From the NCBI GenBank assembly GCA_950022655.1, contig OX465579.1:41643950-41707949 (forward strand): DNA of 64,000 bases, given 5' to 3'. Source of the DNA: Alentia gelatinosa (Eukaryota; Annelida; Polychaeta; Phyllodocida; Polynoidae). Shown here one piece after another: positions 32,201-41,700 of this stretch (position 1 is its first letter; the number at the start of each line of letters is the position of its first letter). The translations under genes and the position numbers were made by a program. The notes below the pieces were generated by a model. That model was not told the DNA's origin, did not search any database, and worked only from the letters and a program-made list of their open reading frames with translations.

Positions 32201-34186
32201 ACAGGTAACGACTGCAAACCTGGAGACACCATAGTAACCTGGTTCAAAATTGACAGGAAGTTGTCATTATCAAGGTAGCATCGGCTTGTAGTAGAGGTGT
32301 CATAGCCACGTCTCACGAAATTGTAAGTTTGATACAAGACTGTTGTAAGCCTGTTGTAAGACTGTTGTAAGGCCTATATGAGAATTGTTTCATATCAGCC
32401 TTACAACAGTCTAACAAGTCATGCAACAGGCATACAGCAGTCTTGTATCAGCCTTACAACTATCTTATAACAGTCTCGTACCAGTTTTGTATTAGTCTTA
32501 CAACAGTCTTACAATGGTTTTGTGACCATCTTACAAGAATCTTGCATGAGTCTTGCAACAGTCTTGTATCAGTCTTGCAACAGTTTTGTTGGCCATATAC
32601 AACAGTATTATCCTACCCCTAATATAAAATCCCATAGGCTTAACATTGACATTCCGTATGCGCCTGTATGTCACATACGGATAAAAATTCGCTCCTAGGA
32701 GCGTACAAAAAATGGACCAATCAGAGATCAGCAGCTGAAAGTAGTTCCAAGCACCTTCAGAGCAGCAAGGAGAGCTATATGGAGGACTTCAGAAAGTTTT
32801 TATTGTGTTTTTTGTTATTATCCTCACATAAAAATATCATTCACAGGGGGTAGGATAAAATCAAAACCTTATTCGTTTGAATCTGGGGTCCCGTATGCGA
32901 CTCCTGGAGTTTTGGCTCCAGATATCACTCGGCTGCCCCTTGTGATATCACTACGCCAAACTCCAGTCATCGCATACGGGAGCCCAGATTAAAACTCATC
33001 CGGTTTTAGGATATTACAATTCTTGTTTCAGCCTTACTACAGTCTTACAACAGATATACAACAATTTGCAACAGTCTTGCAACAATCTTACAATAATAAT
33101 CTCGCATCAGTCGTACAACAGTCTTACAACAGCCTAACATGTCTTGCAACAGTCTTACAACAGTCTTGCAACAGTCTTACAACAGTCTTGCAACAATCTT
33201 GCAACAGACTTGCAACAGTCTTACAATAGTCTTACAACAGTCATGCAACAGTCTTGCAACAGTCATACAACAGTCTTGCAACTGTCTTGCAACTGTCTTG
33301 TATCAGCCTTAAACAGTCTTACAACAGTCTTGCAACATACTTGCAACAGTCTCATAACAGTCTCACAACAGTCTTACAAGTCTTGAATCAGCCTGTGGTG
33401 ACTAAAAGCACAAGAGTGAATAACTGGTCAAACAGGTTTGCTGGCTCGTGCCATGTAGGGAATGTGTCCCATCAGTTTCTGATTGTTAGTAGAAGAAGTC
33501 AGAGAGTAGTGTAGGGGTGGGGGTGGGAGTGGGCAGGGGAAGGGGGTGTGTCTGTAGTCACTAAAAGCACAAGGGTGAATAATGGTCAAACAGGTTTGAT
33601 GACTCTGTGCCATGTAGGGAATGTGTCCCATCAGTTTCTGGTTGTTAGTAGAAGAAGTCAGAGAGTAGTGTAGGGGTGGGGGTGGGAGTGGGCAGGGGGA
33701 GGGGGTGTGTCTGTAGTCACTAAAAGCACAAGGGTGAATAACTGGTCAAACAGGTTTGATGACTCTGTGCCATGTAGGGAATGTGTCCCATCAGTTTCTG
33801 ATTGTTAGTAGAAAAAGTCAGAGAGTAGGTGTGGGGGTGGGGGTGGGAGTGGGCAGGGGGAGGGGGTTGGTCTGCAGTCACTAAAAGCACATGGGTGAAT
33901 AACTGGTCAAACAGATTTGATGACTCTGTGCCATGTAGGGAATGTGTCCCATCCTAGAGTGCATAATGTGAGCGCTAATTGGATTGACATTTTATTACAG
34001 GAGCCCGAGGTGTACGTCGTGAAGGATATTTTAATGAAGAGGCCAAAGAGTGGACGAAAGGGAAAGAAAAATGAACATCCAGATGATTTTGAATATTTTG
34101 TTTTGTGGGAAAACGGAGAAGTGACATGGGAGCCTTATTCCAATATGAACCACCTTCTGGAAGAAGATATGTGGACAATAAAGTAG
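23159..34186 (+). CDS. homeodomain-like / HMG-box-like / chromodomain protein
   Basis: Ten exons join into 377 residues from the ATG at 23184. Residues 9-68 resemble a homeodomain: LTGLDEHKIKTWIDNRKKK has Trp59 and Asn62 in the places of invariant W48 and N51, though F49 is Ile and R53 is Lys. Residues 86-140 resemble an HMG box (RKPNSFQMFYKEF, then EWSTIAAAEWKAKNEEEK). Residues 317-377 form a chromodomain (VYVVKDILMKR ... FVLWENGEVTWEPYSN). The middle, residues 140-316, is polar with no domain I know. All three domains are nuclear DNA- or histone-tail-binding types, so a chromatin or transcription factor is likely. The upstream exon is open beyond the ATG, so the true start may be earlier. 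One junction (exon 7 to 8) needs a weak donor. I know no gene of this architecture. Confidence 0.75.
23743..23890 (+). CDS. chromodomain gene exon 2, homeodomain helices 1-2
   Basis: Residues 8-57. It encodes RRRTDMSPFTCTLDALW and, at the end, ITEAVMLTGLDEHKIK. The TGL before the turn matches the start of helix 3 in many homeodomains. The loop between the presumed helices 1 and 2 looks about three residues longer than the canonical 60-residue form, as in TALE-class proteins. Confidence 0.75.
23940..24230 (+). mobile_element. tRNA-derived SINE, copy 1
   Basis: The head contains Pol III promoter boxes: TTAGCTCAGTGGTTAAGG (box A-like) and GGTTCGAGTCC (box B). The body contains TCTCATGCCATGTCTATGTGG, and the tail is TTGGACGTTAAACTAC followed by A8. 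A second copy is at about 61503-62515. It lies in intron 2, about 50 bp past the exon 2 donor, in the sense orientation. Confidence 0.88.
24251..25293. mobile_element. probable insertion bounded by a 15-bp direct repeat
   Basis: AATAACACTACTGTT occurs at 24251-24265 and again at 25279-25293. The 1,013 bp between contain an inverted repeat of about 31 bp (24312-24342 and 25023-25053, CAGAGGAGGTG-GAAGCGCAGCGCCCCCTAT). A 15-bp duplication is long for a DNA transposon and suits a retroelement, but there is no A-tail, so the class is open. No protein was recognised inside. Confidence 0.5.
25449..25584 (+). CDS. chromodomain gene exon 3, homeodomain helix 3 and HMG start
   Basis: Residues 58-103. 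It starts TWIDNRKKKERT, the recognition helix with Trp59 and Asn62, passes through a charged linker (QKEKEETT), and begins the HMG box with RRKPNSFQMFYKEFCKTV. Acceptor CGTAG, donor GTGAGT, exit phase 1. Confidence 0.8.
25816..26548 (+). mobile_element. MITE family E, copy 1 (8-bp target duplication)
   Basis: The ends are GGTACTTAGACG and CGTCTATGATTC, with related subterminal blocks (TTGACTACCG, and its inverse CGGTAGTCAACGC). It is flanked by GTTGTTCA at 25808-25815 and 26549-26556. It is 733 bp with no ORF. The internal GACGTTTTGCGGTG-type units are repeated in both orientations. 8-bp duplications are typical of hAT (also P and others). The second copy is at 51303-51771. Confidence 0.9.
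26619..26806 (+). CDS. chromodomain gene exon 4, HMG box second half
   Basis: Residues 103-165. It encodes DHETIPFKEWSTIAAAEWKA, then EEEKNIYRGMADAIRP. The W-S-x-I-A-x-x-E-W-K and E-E-K-x-x-Y-x-x-M-A pattern is that of HMG helices 2 and 3. The exon closes with a basic LLHLKKKLTQI. Phase 0 exit at GTGAGT. Confidence 0.8.
27344..27494 (+). CDS. chromodomain gene exon 5
   Basis: Residues 166-216. It encodes CMEIERIGAECSVVVTDPVS, then GTWSCHGTLRGKEALRAAPD and INSRLFQYHQ. I recognise no domain. The exon has a CCACAG acceptor and GTGAGT donor and is in phase with both neighbours. Confidence 0.75.
27997..28047 (+). CDS. chromodomain gene exon 6
   Basis: A 51-nt exon, residues 216-233, encoding MSPGVAHKVERKRRTK. 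The basic KVERKRRTK cluster could be a nuclear localisation signal. Acceptor CTCCAG, donor GTAAG. Confidence 0.7.
28135..28191 (+). CDS. chromodomain gene exon 7 (donor uncertain)
   Basis: Residues 233-252, SQSEPAETTDTHLQNTIS, polar and probably disordered. The stronger-looking donor is at 28199 (CCA|GTAAGA), but it would put exon 8 into a frame with an immediate stop. The weaker GTGGCC donor at 28192 keeps the frame and makes the whole CDS divisible by three. A missed small exon is the alternative. Confidence 0.5.
28960..29255. repeat. probable MITE with CAGGTAACGGGTTCC inverted arms
   Basis: GGCAGGTAACGGGTTCCA near 29002 is mirrored by TGGAACCCGTTACCTGGCC near 29206, with weaker pairing outside. 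The right end abuts the Harbinger-like element that starts at 29264. No target duplication was readable. Confidence 0.5.
29264..29919 (+). mobile_element. Harbinger-like nonautonomous element F1
   Basis: The inverted ends GGACCCGTTTCAATAG and CTATTGAAACGGGTCC are exact mirrors. The element is flanked by CAG at 29261-29263 and 29920-29922. It is 656 bp. The interior carries AGTGACAGCAAT repeats and a CTTCATATTTGGCATG block also found in modified form in the element at 61535-62244. The GG...GTTTC termini and 3-bp duplication resemble PIF/Harbinger-type elements. Confidence 0.8.
30351..30452. repeat. dispersed repeat R1, copy 2
   Basis: The second copy of the repeat at 12660-12770, sharing ATTATTTATACT, AGCAG-GGTAGTAT, TCATAGACGTTCGGCCATAGGT and flanking blocks. 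It lies in intron 7 of the chromodomain gene. Confidence 0.7.
30690..30755 (+). CDS. chromodomain gene exon 8
   Basis: Residues 252-274, IEAHDNRQCRKGTVETNETPN. It is open in only one of the plausible frames, which is the one used. Acceptor TTCTAG, donor GTGAGT, phase 1 at the exit. Confidence 0.6.
30986..31113 (+). CDS. chromodomain gene exon 9
   Basis: Residues 274-316, VCLPGMEYTLHAGGGHGEP, then LNDSVREAQVRAKELQQK, which could form a short amphipathic helix before the chromodomain. Phase 0 at the exit, matching the phase 0 chromodomain exon. Confidence 0.7.
31747..32324 (-). mobile_element. retroposed insert with 13-bp target duplication
   Basis: AAGTTTGATACAA flanks it at 31734-31746 and 32325-32337. 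The left end is a T-rich run (31747-31775), so the element lies in the minus orientation with a poly-A tail, as for a LINE, SINE or processed transcript. It is 578 bp. I recognise no ORF, and the source is unknown. Confidence 0.8.
32608..33014. mobile_element. composite foldback family, variant A copy 2
   Basis: The cassette runs from TTATCCTACCCC (32608-32619), through AAAATCCCATAGGCTTAACATT, to GGGGTAGGATA (32847-32857). It is followed by a hairpin whose arms contain CCCGTATGCGACTCCTGGAG and CTCCAGTCATCGCATACGGG. The right end reads GGTTTTAGGATA. It is inserted in the right arm of the inverted minisatellite. Confidence 0.8.
33399..33955 (+). repeat. 159-bp minisatellite, about 3.5 copies
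   Basis: ACTAAAAGCACA begins units at 33401, 33560, 33719 and 33880, a period of 159-161 bp. Each unit contains CATGTAGGGAATGTGTCCCATC and a G-rich GGGGTGGGGGTGGGAGTGGG block. The last partial unit stops about 45 bp before the acceptor of the chromodomain exon. Confidence 0.92.
34001..34186 (+). CDS. chromodomain gene exon 10, chromodomain and stop
   Basis: Residues 317-377 and TAG. It encodes EPEVYVVKDILMKRPKSGRK, then DFEYFVLWENGEVTWEPYSN, ending EEDMWTIK. The pattern Y-x-V-x-x-I-L-x-K-R, then E-Y-F-V-x-W, then T-W-E-P is that of a chromodomain. Tyr321 and Trp352 are the likely aromatic-cage residues that bind methyl-lysine. The insert between the first two strands is longer and more basic than in HP1. 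The whole domain is in one exon. Confidence 0.88.
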   Translation, partial: EPEVYVVKDILMKRPKSGRKGKKNEHPDDFEYFVLWENGEVTWEPYSNMNHLLEEDMWTIK

Positions 34187-37100
34187 ATTTATTATAGAAA
34201 ACTCTGTATTCAAATTAAATGAAGTTGCAATATAGTCTATATTAGTCTCACACAGTCATGATGGAACTGAGTTGAACAAATAGTATACGTCACAATTTGA
34301 TTATCTGTTTGTTCACAGGTCAATGTTTCTTGTAATTGTGTTGTAGAATCATCCGGTTTATGTGTTCCCAACATAAGGGAAAGGTTGATATTTCTCGATA
34401 ATATTTAACGTTTCTCCAGACTTAATTGAACCTGGGAGTTGATAACAAACCTTTGTGTTCGATCGTGATATAGAAGTCCAGGTGTTACTGAGATTAGAAT
34501 TCTCGATTGGTAAGACGAGGCAAAACACTTGTAAATACAACCGATGCTATCTTTAAAATGACAGTTACTAGTCAGATCCAAGCAGTTGCTGTACAGTCTG
34601 CAGGACGACATTGTTGAAAGAACAATGACAGCGACCACCCTTCACAACCTTGACATTATATTGTTGTTGCTACACTCCGGACAGATTTCTGCCAGGGTTG
34701 TTGGGAGTGAACCAAGCAGATACAAAATAAGAGATTAGAATTCTAAGATGTATGCCTTGTGTCTGACACAGGGGAGGTACAAGGAGAAATATACAATGTT
34801 TAAGCACTACATCAAGCTCGACATTAAGAGTAAATGTATAAATCATAGATGGTCCATCTTTGTCATGAATTGAGGGACTAAGTTGCAAGAACGTGAGAAT
34901 TCTATTATTGATGTTGTCTCCAAGTAACAAATAACGTTTTTACAAGCCCCGCTCTTTGTTACAAAGTGAGCATTTTGTTTAGTCATAGTATGTTAAAATT
35001 ATGATGAACACTGACCTTTAACTGGATATGGCCAAATATGTCCTTTGTTGTGCAATTTCTTGGTAGTTTGGGAATTCGAAATTCTCGAAGGTAAACTTTT
35101 TTTTTCTTTTGAAAAGAAAACCTCATATGAGCAGATTGTATTTTTATAATTATTTTGAAGCGACGTACGCTAGACAGATGCTGCTAAACTGTTGTTTATC
35201 TCAGATAACGTACGCAATCTTCATTTCAGACTTGACTTATTTGTATAGAAATGTATGCATTGTTTCTTGGTATGGATGGAAGGTAATATACCTTCATGAT
35301 CAGTAAGTTTACTGATTTCATGTTTTGTGTGTAAACGAGACTGGAGTTATGTCTTGTAGTTGTTGTGGTGTACGGAGCTTGGCGCGGGATACATAGATCA
35401 ATCAGAATTGAGTTATATTAATGTTGTGCAGAGCTAAGGGTTTGTGGTAGGTGAAACACAGTACACATCCACTTGACTGACGCTCAATGTGTCTAACGTA
35501 CCTGACACAGCACAAGAGTCGTGATACGCCATTGATTGTAACTCCAGTTCTGACCATACCACGCGATGGGATTAGCTTGTAAAGAAATATACACAAGGCT
35601 TAATAAATTCTCGAATATTATGAGCGGAAATTTTAAACATGAATGGTGAACCAGGGAACAGTGTCCTCACCGAGCTACCGTAGCATTCTTTTAGAGGCGT
35701 TCACCATCTACGAACTGTCGGGGTCTACTAAGTATGGTGAGAGAAAATCTAGTAATCGAATATGTGCGACTAGATATGAAATTTTGGATCTTTAGAAAAA
35801 AAAATCATATTACAGTTCAAATTGCATCACTGTGTGTGATACGTCAAGAATATTATTTTTCTAATCGTGTGATGTCTTTCAACTCACCGATGAATTCCTG
35901 AACCTTTTAAAGTCCTGTATGTTGTTAAAGATGAAATTTAGGAAGTCAGATGTTTTATCGGCCCTTCCGAATGGTAATATTTTGTTTTTAATGTTCTAGT
36001 TTAATATGACGTCTCGGTAGCTGGTGGTACCTTACTTAAGGCCCGCGGAGGCTACTCTTCACTCATAGTAATGACATATTCACACTTATCAGAATAAACT
36101 TTTTTTCAAAGTTAACGCAGTACCATTTTTGTTTTAAATATTTCAAACATGATAAATGTCAACTGTGGATTAAAGAATGCCATATAATTTAGACGGTTAC
36201 CAAGTATGTCTCCTCTTTAGGCAGGTCACGGTGAAATCAGTCTAAATAATCCATTCCAAGACGAATCATTTATCAATACATGTCGTTTTATGTGCAAGTG
36301 CAAATGCTGTCTTGTTTTATCTGTGAGTACTACTTTAATATTTTAGAAAGAGGAAAAATATTGCACAATAAAGCATTAGATCCCCTCCAAAACTTCGTTA
36401 GAAAATGTTTTAAACATATTGGTCCCAGTCCATACACAAAGTTCTTGATCATTTCAAGGAGCAAATTTTGTCGCACATCCGGTTTTTTTTTAATACACGC
36501 AAAATATTTTGAATATATACTTCACTACTGGATTAATGGACCAATCTGTAACCTGTAAGTCCTGAGAGTTGAGGCCGAGAGCTTTGTGGTTCATATCTAG
36601 TGTTGATACATATAGGTGAAAATAAAAAGACTCTTGACCGGGATCAAAAGTACAATGAATAACGCTCACTTTGAATGGATGGAAGAAAAGAAAGTTTTTG
36701 TTTTAATACATCCCAAGGGAAATTCGAATTTTGGTAAACATGAAAAAATAAGAGTAATGGTTTCTTTTAAGTATATCATGTAAATATCAATGGTGAGATG
36801 ACGAATACTGATACTGAAATCACAAAAATAAAGGATGAAAACGAATTGTTTGGAACAACCGCGATTTAATTAGAGACATTGTCAACACTTCATTATCATT
36901 TGAAACATTCAATCAGGAGGTAACGAAGTTTACATTTTTCAAGAGTTACAAAACTCAAAGGTTTGTGGTAATGGTGGTTCCACGGCAAAGGAATAGCTGC
37001 ATTAATAAAGAGCTGTAATAAATTATAGAAATCGGAAACAATTTCGGTGATCACATTTTGGATAGACTACCTGTAGAATGTCAATGTGAATTCAGCTGAA

Positions 37101-38654
37101 ATTTCTACCTTTGTGTTGATTCATATCAATCATGTTTTTCGACAAATGAAAAGTCGGGCTTCTTCCCTCTGTCATTTGCGTAACACAGATCCGGTGTTAA
37201 TATTTGCAGGGAAGAGTGATGACCAGAAAAAATATTGAGAATATCATCTAGAGGGTAAAATGACTGAAGTGTCGGGACTAGTTCTGGGATATGGGCAAGT
37301 GCAGCCGAATTGTAATCATTCTAAATCGAAATTTTGTATATCTGTAATTTATCAAAATACATTTGCCCCAGATATTGTAATGTTTTCAGAATTATTATAC
37401 TGCAACCATAATTTATCTTGAGAAATGTTTGCACATGTGTTATACTTGATCACATCATTATACAATTTCTTAGAAGGGAGTGTTAGTGATTTTGACTCCA
37501 CTGCACTTTCTCTCCAAATTTCCCGTTACTATCCAGTTACTTTTAGACGAATGGGAGAGATTACTTTAAAGGGGTAATTTTCATCATGAGAAAACATTTT
37601 TGATTTTCTTAAGAGTACACACGAAGCAAACTGCCATGATAATTACCATACTGACAAGAATAGTGTCAGAGTCACATGTCAGATCTGGGTAGGCGTGAAC
37701 CCCCCGAGTCAGGTTACATCTTTGACGACGTAATATTCCTTGCACAGCATGGTGTCCAAGGCCGTGCGAATATTCAGTTCATGACAATCCATGGCTTCAT
37801 ATATGTAGAGAAAATGTCCTTCGGTCTAGAAGAGTAAGCGCATTGACTTAAGCCCATTTGGTGTCATTTATATCAAGTCGGACCATATCCACATAATACA
37901 ACCCCAACTCGCAATAACGTAGGACCAGACATAACCTGAAGATGCTTTATCTTGCATTTTTCCATGATCGAAGAACCGAGCAGAGTTGAGTATTCACATC
38001 AGGAGAAATGCATTCGCTATACAGTTCCTATCTGTGACAAAAGGAATGGTAAAAGTATTAGTGTCTCTTCGGCCGGTATAGGCTGGGTCTGGTCGCCTGT
38101 GCCTTGTTTCAGATAATCACTGCTGTAGGTTGGAATCAATGCGACTATTCAGTCATAGAAGATCAAGGATATCATTTCGTGCGGTTTGTTGTTGTAGAAC
38201 GTCAGTTCTGCATCACTCATTAAAGTGGATGGATACTATGGGTTGGAGCCAGTCTGTACTGTGATCCTGTTTCGTCAAGCGGCCTAGCCGTGTGTAACGG
38301 TATTGTATCAGCCTTGATACACGCTGGCTTAGTGCCTTTGATGTGGATTTGTGATCTCCATACATTTCATGTAGTGGTGATTGAGTATCAGAGCCATGTC
38401 ACAAATTAGTAACAACTCTCACTTATAGTGGAAGATTAAGAATTAGCCGTTTTGTGATTAATAAGAGCCCCCAGTCATAGTGGAGAAGTGGCATCATAGG
38501 ATACATTATCAGAAGCCCCGCTCTCACTGATGTGCTGCCTTCTGGTGGGTTAGCGGTGAATTAATTGACGGTCAACATGTGTCATATTGACGGATTAGTG
38601 AGCGGTCAGCGTTGTGACGTGTCACACTGAGGTGGATTATTGAGGTCGTGGTTC
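34187..38654. other. intergenic region between two convergent genes
   Basis: The plus-strand chromodomain gene and the minus-strand oligopeptidase gene converge here. A possible ATTAAA signal lies at 34214-34219, about 30 bp past the chromodomain stop. Otherwise I see AT-rich sequence with no exon, no recognisable transposon end and no long inverted repeat. Confidence 0.5.
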
Positions 38655-38738
38655 CTAGACCTGTAAGCCTTTGCTGATCAGGAACGCCTCTTGTTCAGGC
38701 TCACGGCCCAGGAAGTTCTTCAACATCTCAGCAGCATC
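38655..38738 (-). CDS. THOP1: THOP1 exon 16 (last)
   Basis: Residues 731-757, [20 protein letters not shown], then ISKGLQV and TAG. The FLGREP...FL.S.GL ending is the conserved C-terminus of the M3 family. Acceptor CTTGCAG. Confidence 0.92.
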   Translation of the reverse strand, partial: DAAEMLKNFLGREPEQEAFLISKGLQV

Positions 38739-41700
38739 CTGCAAGAAAAGGTGTTTTTTTAAATCATTTTCTATTATTTTTAAATATTCATTTGCATTAA
38801 AAAATAAACCGGAAAAATGTATGAAGTTAAACGTCAGCAGTCACCCGAAATGGGAGAGCCTCTCAGTCTAAATGATTATTAAGATGATTTCGGGGTAACG
38901 CCGTACAAAACGCAGGGATGTCAGTTGGACCAAGAAAAAAAGAGAAGGAATTATTTCCCATGACAATTCAGGGTTTAAACCTGACATATATACACCAAAA
39001 ACACCGGAAATGTGTTGGATACAACTAATGTTATCATCACTAAACATATGCTTCTGTGAGTAGCTGAAGTTGGGAATTAAGGCTTGTTACTGATATGAGT
39101 AATATCGGCCATAATCTTACATACCATAATCTCACCTACCAGGTTGTCAGCCGGGGCATACCCCGGATGCACTGGCAGCACCCAGGCCGCCTAAAGGTGG
39201 CGACCTTTTTGTTTTGGGAAAGTGTAGGAATTCCCTTAATTTATCTATATTATATACACATACATCTCCTAGCATGTTTTACCACTCAGTCCTGATATTA
39301 TCCAGTCATTTTCCCCTCTAGATTTTATTTCAGATTTGTTTCTAATCATGACATTTGTCCCTGGATGGTAGATACATAAATAAACTCACAGAGGGGGGGG
39401 GGGGGGGGGGAGGAGTACTTACAATAGATCCACCTGGCTGCAAGATGTGCTCTCTGTAACTGCGGCCCACCAAGCTGCTCATGATGCCCTCCTTCTGGAA
39501 GCGTGAGCGGAACATGTCGGCGCTGAACACTTCACTCCACTGTAAAGTATAGGAAGTCCACACGTGAGACAGCTGTGAAACAACGCCCATGGTACTCAGC
39601 GCAACGAACCAATACGTTACACACTATGTTCATTCAACATCACATACCTGTGACATCACACTATCAACAAATGATCGGTCACCATACAAACCGTTCCGTA
39701 GTTAAGGTCGTCATGGTAGCGAGTGGTCTGACTATAAATACTGGGAGCAGATGATCTGCTCCTCACTTCGATGCGGTAGCTCGAACTGTGTACATCGCCA
39801 CGTTTTTCAATTCTATGAGATAAGTAGAGATCCTTGCCCTACACATTTACCGAGGTGAGAGTTCTTTTACTCCCCACACCACATAGACATGTTTTGAGAA
39901 GGACTGGCTGTTGATAGAGCAGTAAGTGTACCGCTGCTGGAAAAAAAGGAGAAAGGTGACTTATCTTAAGAATCTTAACTAAATGCTTACCAGATAGCCG
40001 TAATACTGTGCGTCGTAACCGCCGGCCAGATGCCCAAATGACGCCGGCATGTTGGTGCCGGGAGTAGTAGCGATGCCAAGGATTTCCTCAGACAGTTTAG
40101 AGAACACAGCAGCAGTATCAGCCTGCCAATATACGAAAATAAATTTTTTACTTTCTGAAAACAGGTCTTTTCTTCGTAGGGTCACCTATATGATAGCGGC
40201 TGGGTAACATGTAACTTGATTAAGGCCGACACCAGTGGGCCTTCGTTGATGTAGTGATTTGACAGAAAAACTGGTCTAGCAGTGCAAGGATCAGGAGTTC
40301 TGTAGCGAGAAAACAGGATCGAATTGAAATGTTTATGTGCGGACTTTGTTATCTTTTTAATCATGTTATCGTTTAAAGTGTTCTATTTGTTTTGGATCCA
40401 AGCAAAAGAACGATATCTGTTCGACCCACACAAACTATTTTTCATAAACTGAATCATGTTTATAAGAAATGTAATTTTGCAAGTTACCTTCTTTTATAAC
40501 TATACTGTGTTAATTTGTTATAGATGAAACTCCGTAAAACCTGATCAAGGTGTAAAATCGTGTAAAGTCGTGTACCTCTGCCCGTGAATGGATCTCCTGG
40601 TCAAAGGTACCCAGAAGGATTTGGCGCAGGTTAAAGACCCCGGCGTTGGCGGTGCGCGATTTGATCAGCTTGTTGAGCATGTCGTCGGGGATCTTGGACC
40701 TGTCCTTGTAGTGGGCAGACATGCGGCAGAGGGAGTCCACTTCCCAACACCAGTTCTCCAGCATCTGTGACGGCGCCTCTACGAAGTCGCGCTCCACAGA
40801 AGTACCACTGTCAAATGAGAATGTATCACGTCAGACTACTGCCAACATATCACAACAGTGTGAACTCCCCCAGAGCCGCCGATTTTCAATGTGATCAATA
40901 ATGTGTCACTGGCAATTTAGCTGGTCTCAAAATGGCATCCACAGGCCTTCCAGTACCACTCTTTCCTCAATATAGGTTTTTGAAAATAGGTTTTGAAAAC
41001 CAAAATGTAGGATTTTACAGGATTTTCAAGGCCAAAAACACAGGCTTTTTTATTAGGTTTTTAGGGTTGACATATTCACCATGATGGAGTCAAAATATAG
41101 TGAATCAATTATCTTCAGTTCTTGGTTTCTAAGAAGATTTACCTAGTACTAATTTGCAGGACATCAGGATGTCTGTCTCATCATGTTAGACATGCGTGCC
41201 AGACTGGCAAGAAGTCATACAAACTGTTGATTCTTAAACATTTCTATGATCTCTTAAATACTGTGATAGTGTGGATTTCTTGTCATTTGAAAATCTGACT
41301 TGTGTCAAGTTAACTTCTAAAATTGCCTGTATACATCAATCTGCATGATAGTGAAAAAATATAGGTTTTTATAGGTTATATAAGTTACTTTGAAAACAGA
41401 TAAAGGATCACGAGTTGAAATATAGGTTTTTATAGGTTTTACAGGTATTTAAGGTTTCACTGGGGAGGCCTGCATCCAATACGTAAAATGAAACCTATAT
41501 AGAAAATACAAAAGCCTTAATTACATGGTGCCTTGCGCCATGGCGCTTTACGCCGGAAACCCCTACAAATAATAAATTTCTTGTGTTATTCTATTTCTAT
41601 GATCATCGCTGCCTTTAACTTTATTTTTCAGGAATTGTTCAGGTATACGTCTTCCAAAATTCATATAATTCGGCCGTGCATTGATGAAAGATATGCCAGA

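Larger units (their letters stand above)
31425..33390. repeat. large inverted minisatellite of GACTGTTGTAA units
   Basis: Units of about 11 bp (GACTGTTGTAA / GACTGTTGCAA) fill 31425-31733. The orientation flips at a centre near 32370-32392, and the reverse-complement units (CAGTCTTACAA / CAGTCTTGCAA) fill 32393-32595 and 33020-33390. Each arm is interrupted by an insertion (31747-32324 left, 32608-33014 right). The whole array is in the last intron, so the transcript could fold into a long duplex. Confidence 0.85.

Noticed and set aside
31416..33386. Several overlapping ORFs with QQSYNSL repeats.
   Set aside because: They are translations of the 11-bp minisatellite in both orientations and lie inside an intron of the chromodomain gene.
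33400..33960. Possible CRISPR-like array because of regular repeats.
   Set aside because: The units are contiguous 159-161 bp tandem copies with no variable spacers, and the genome is clearly eukaryotic.
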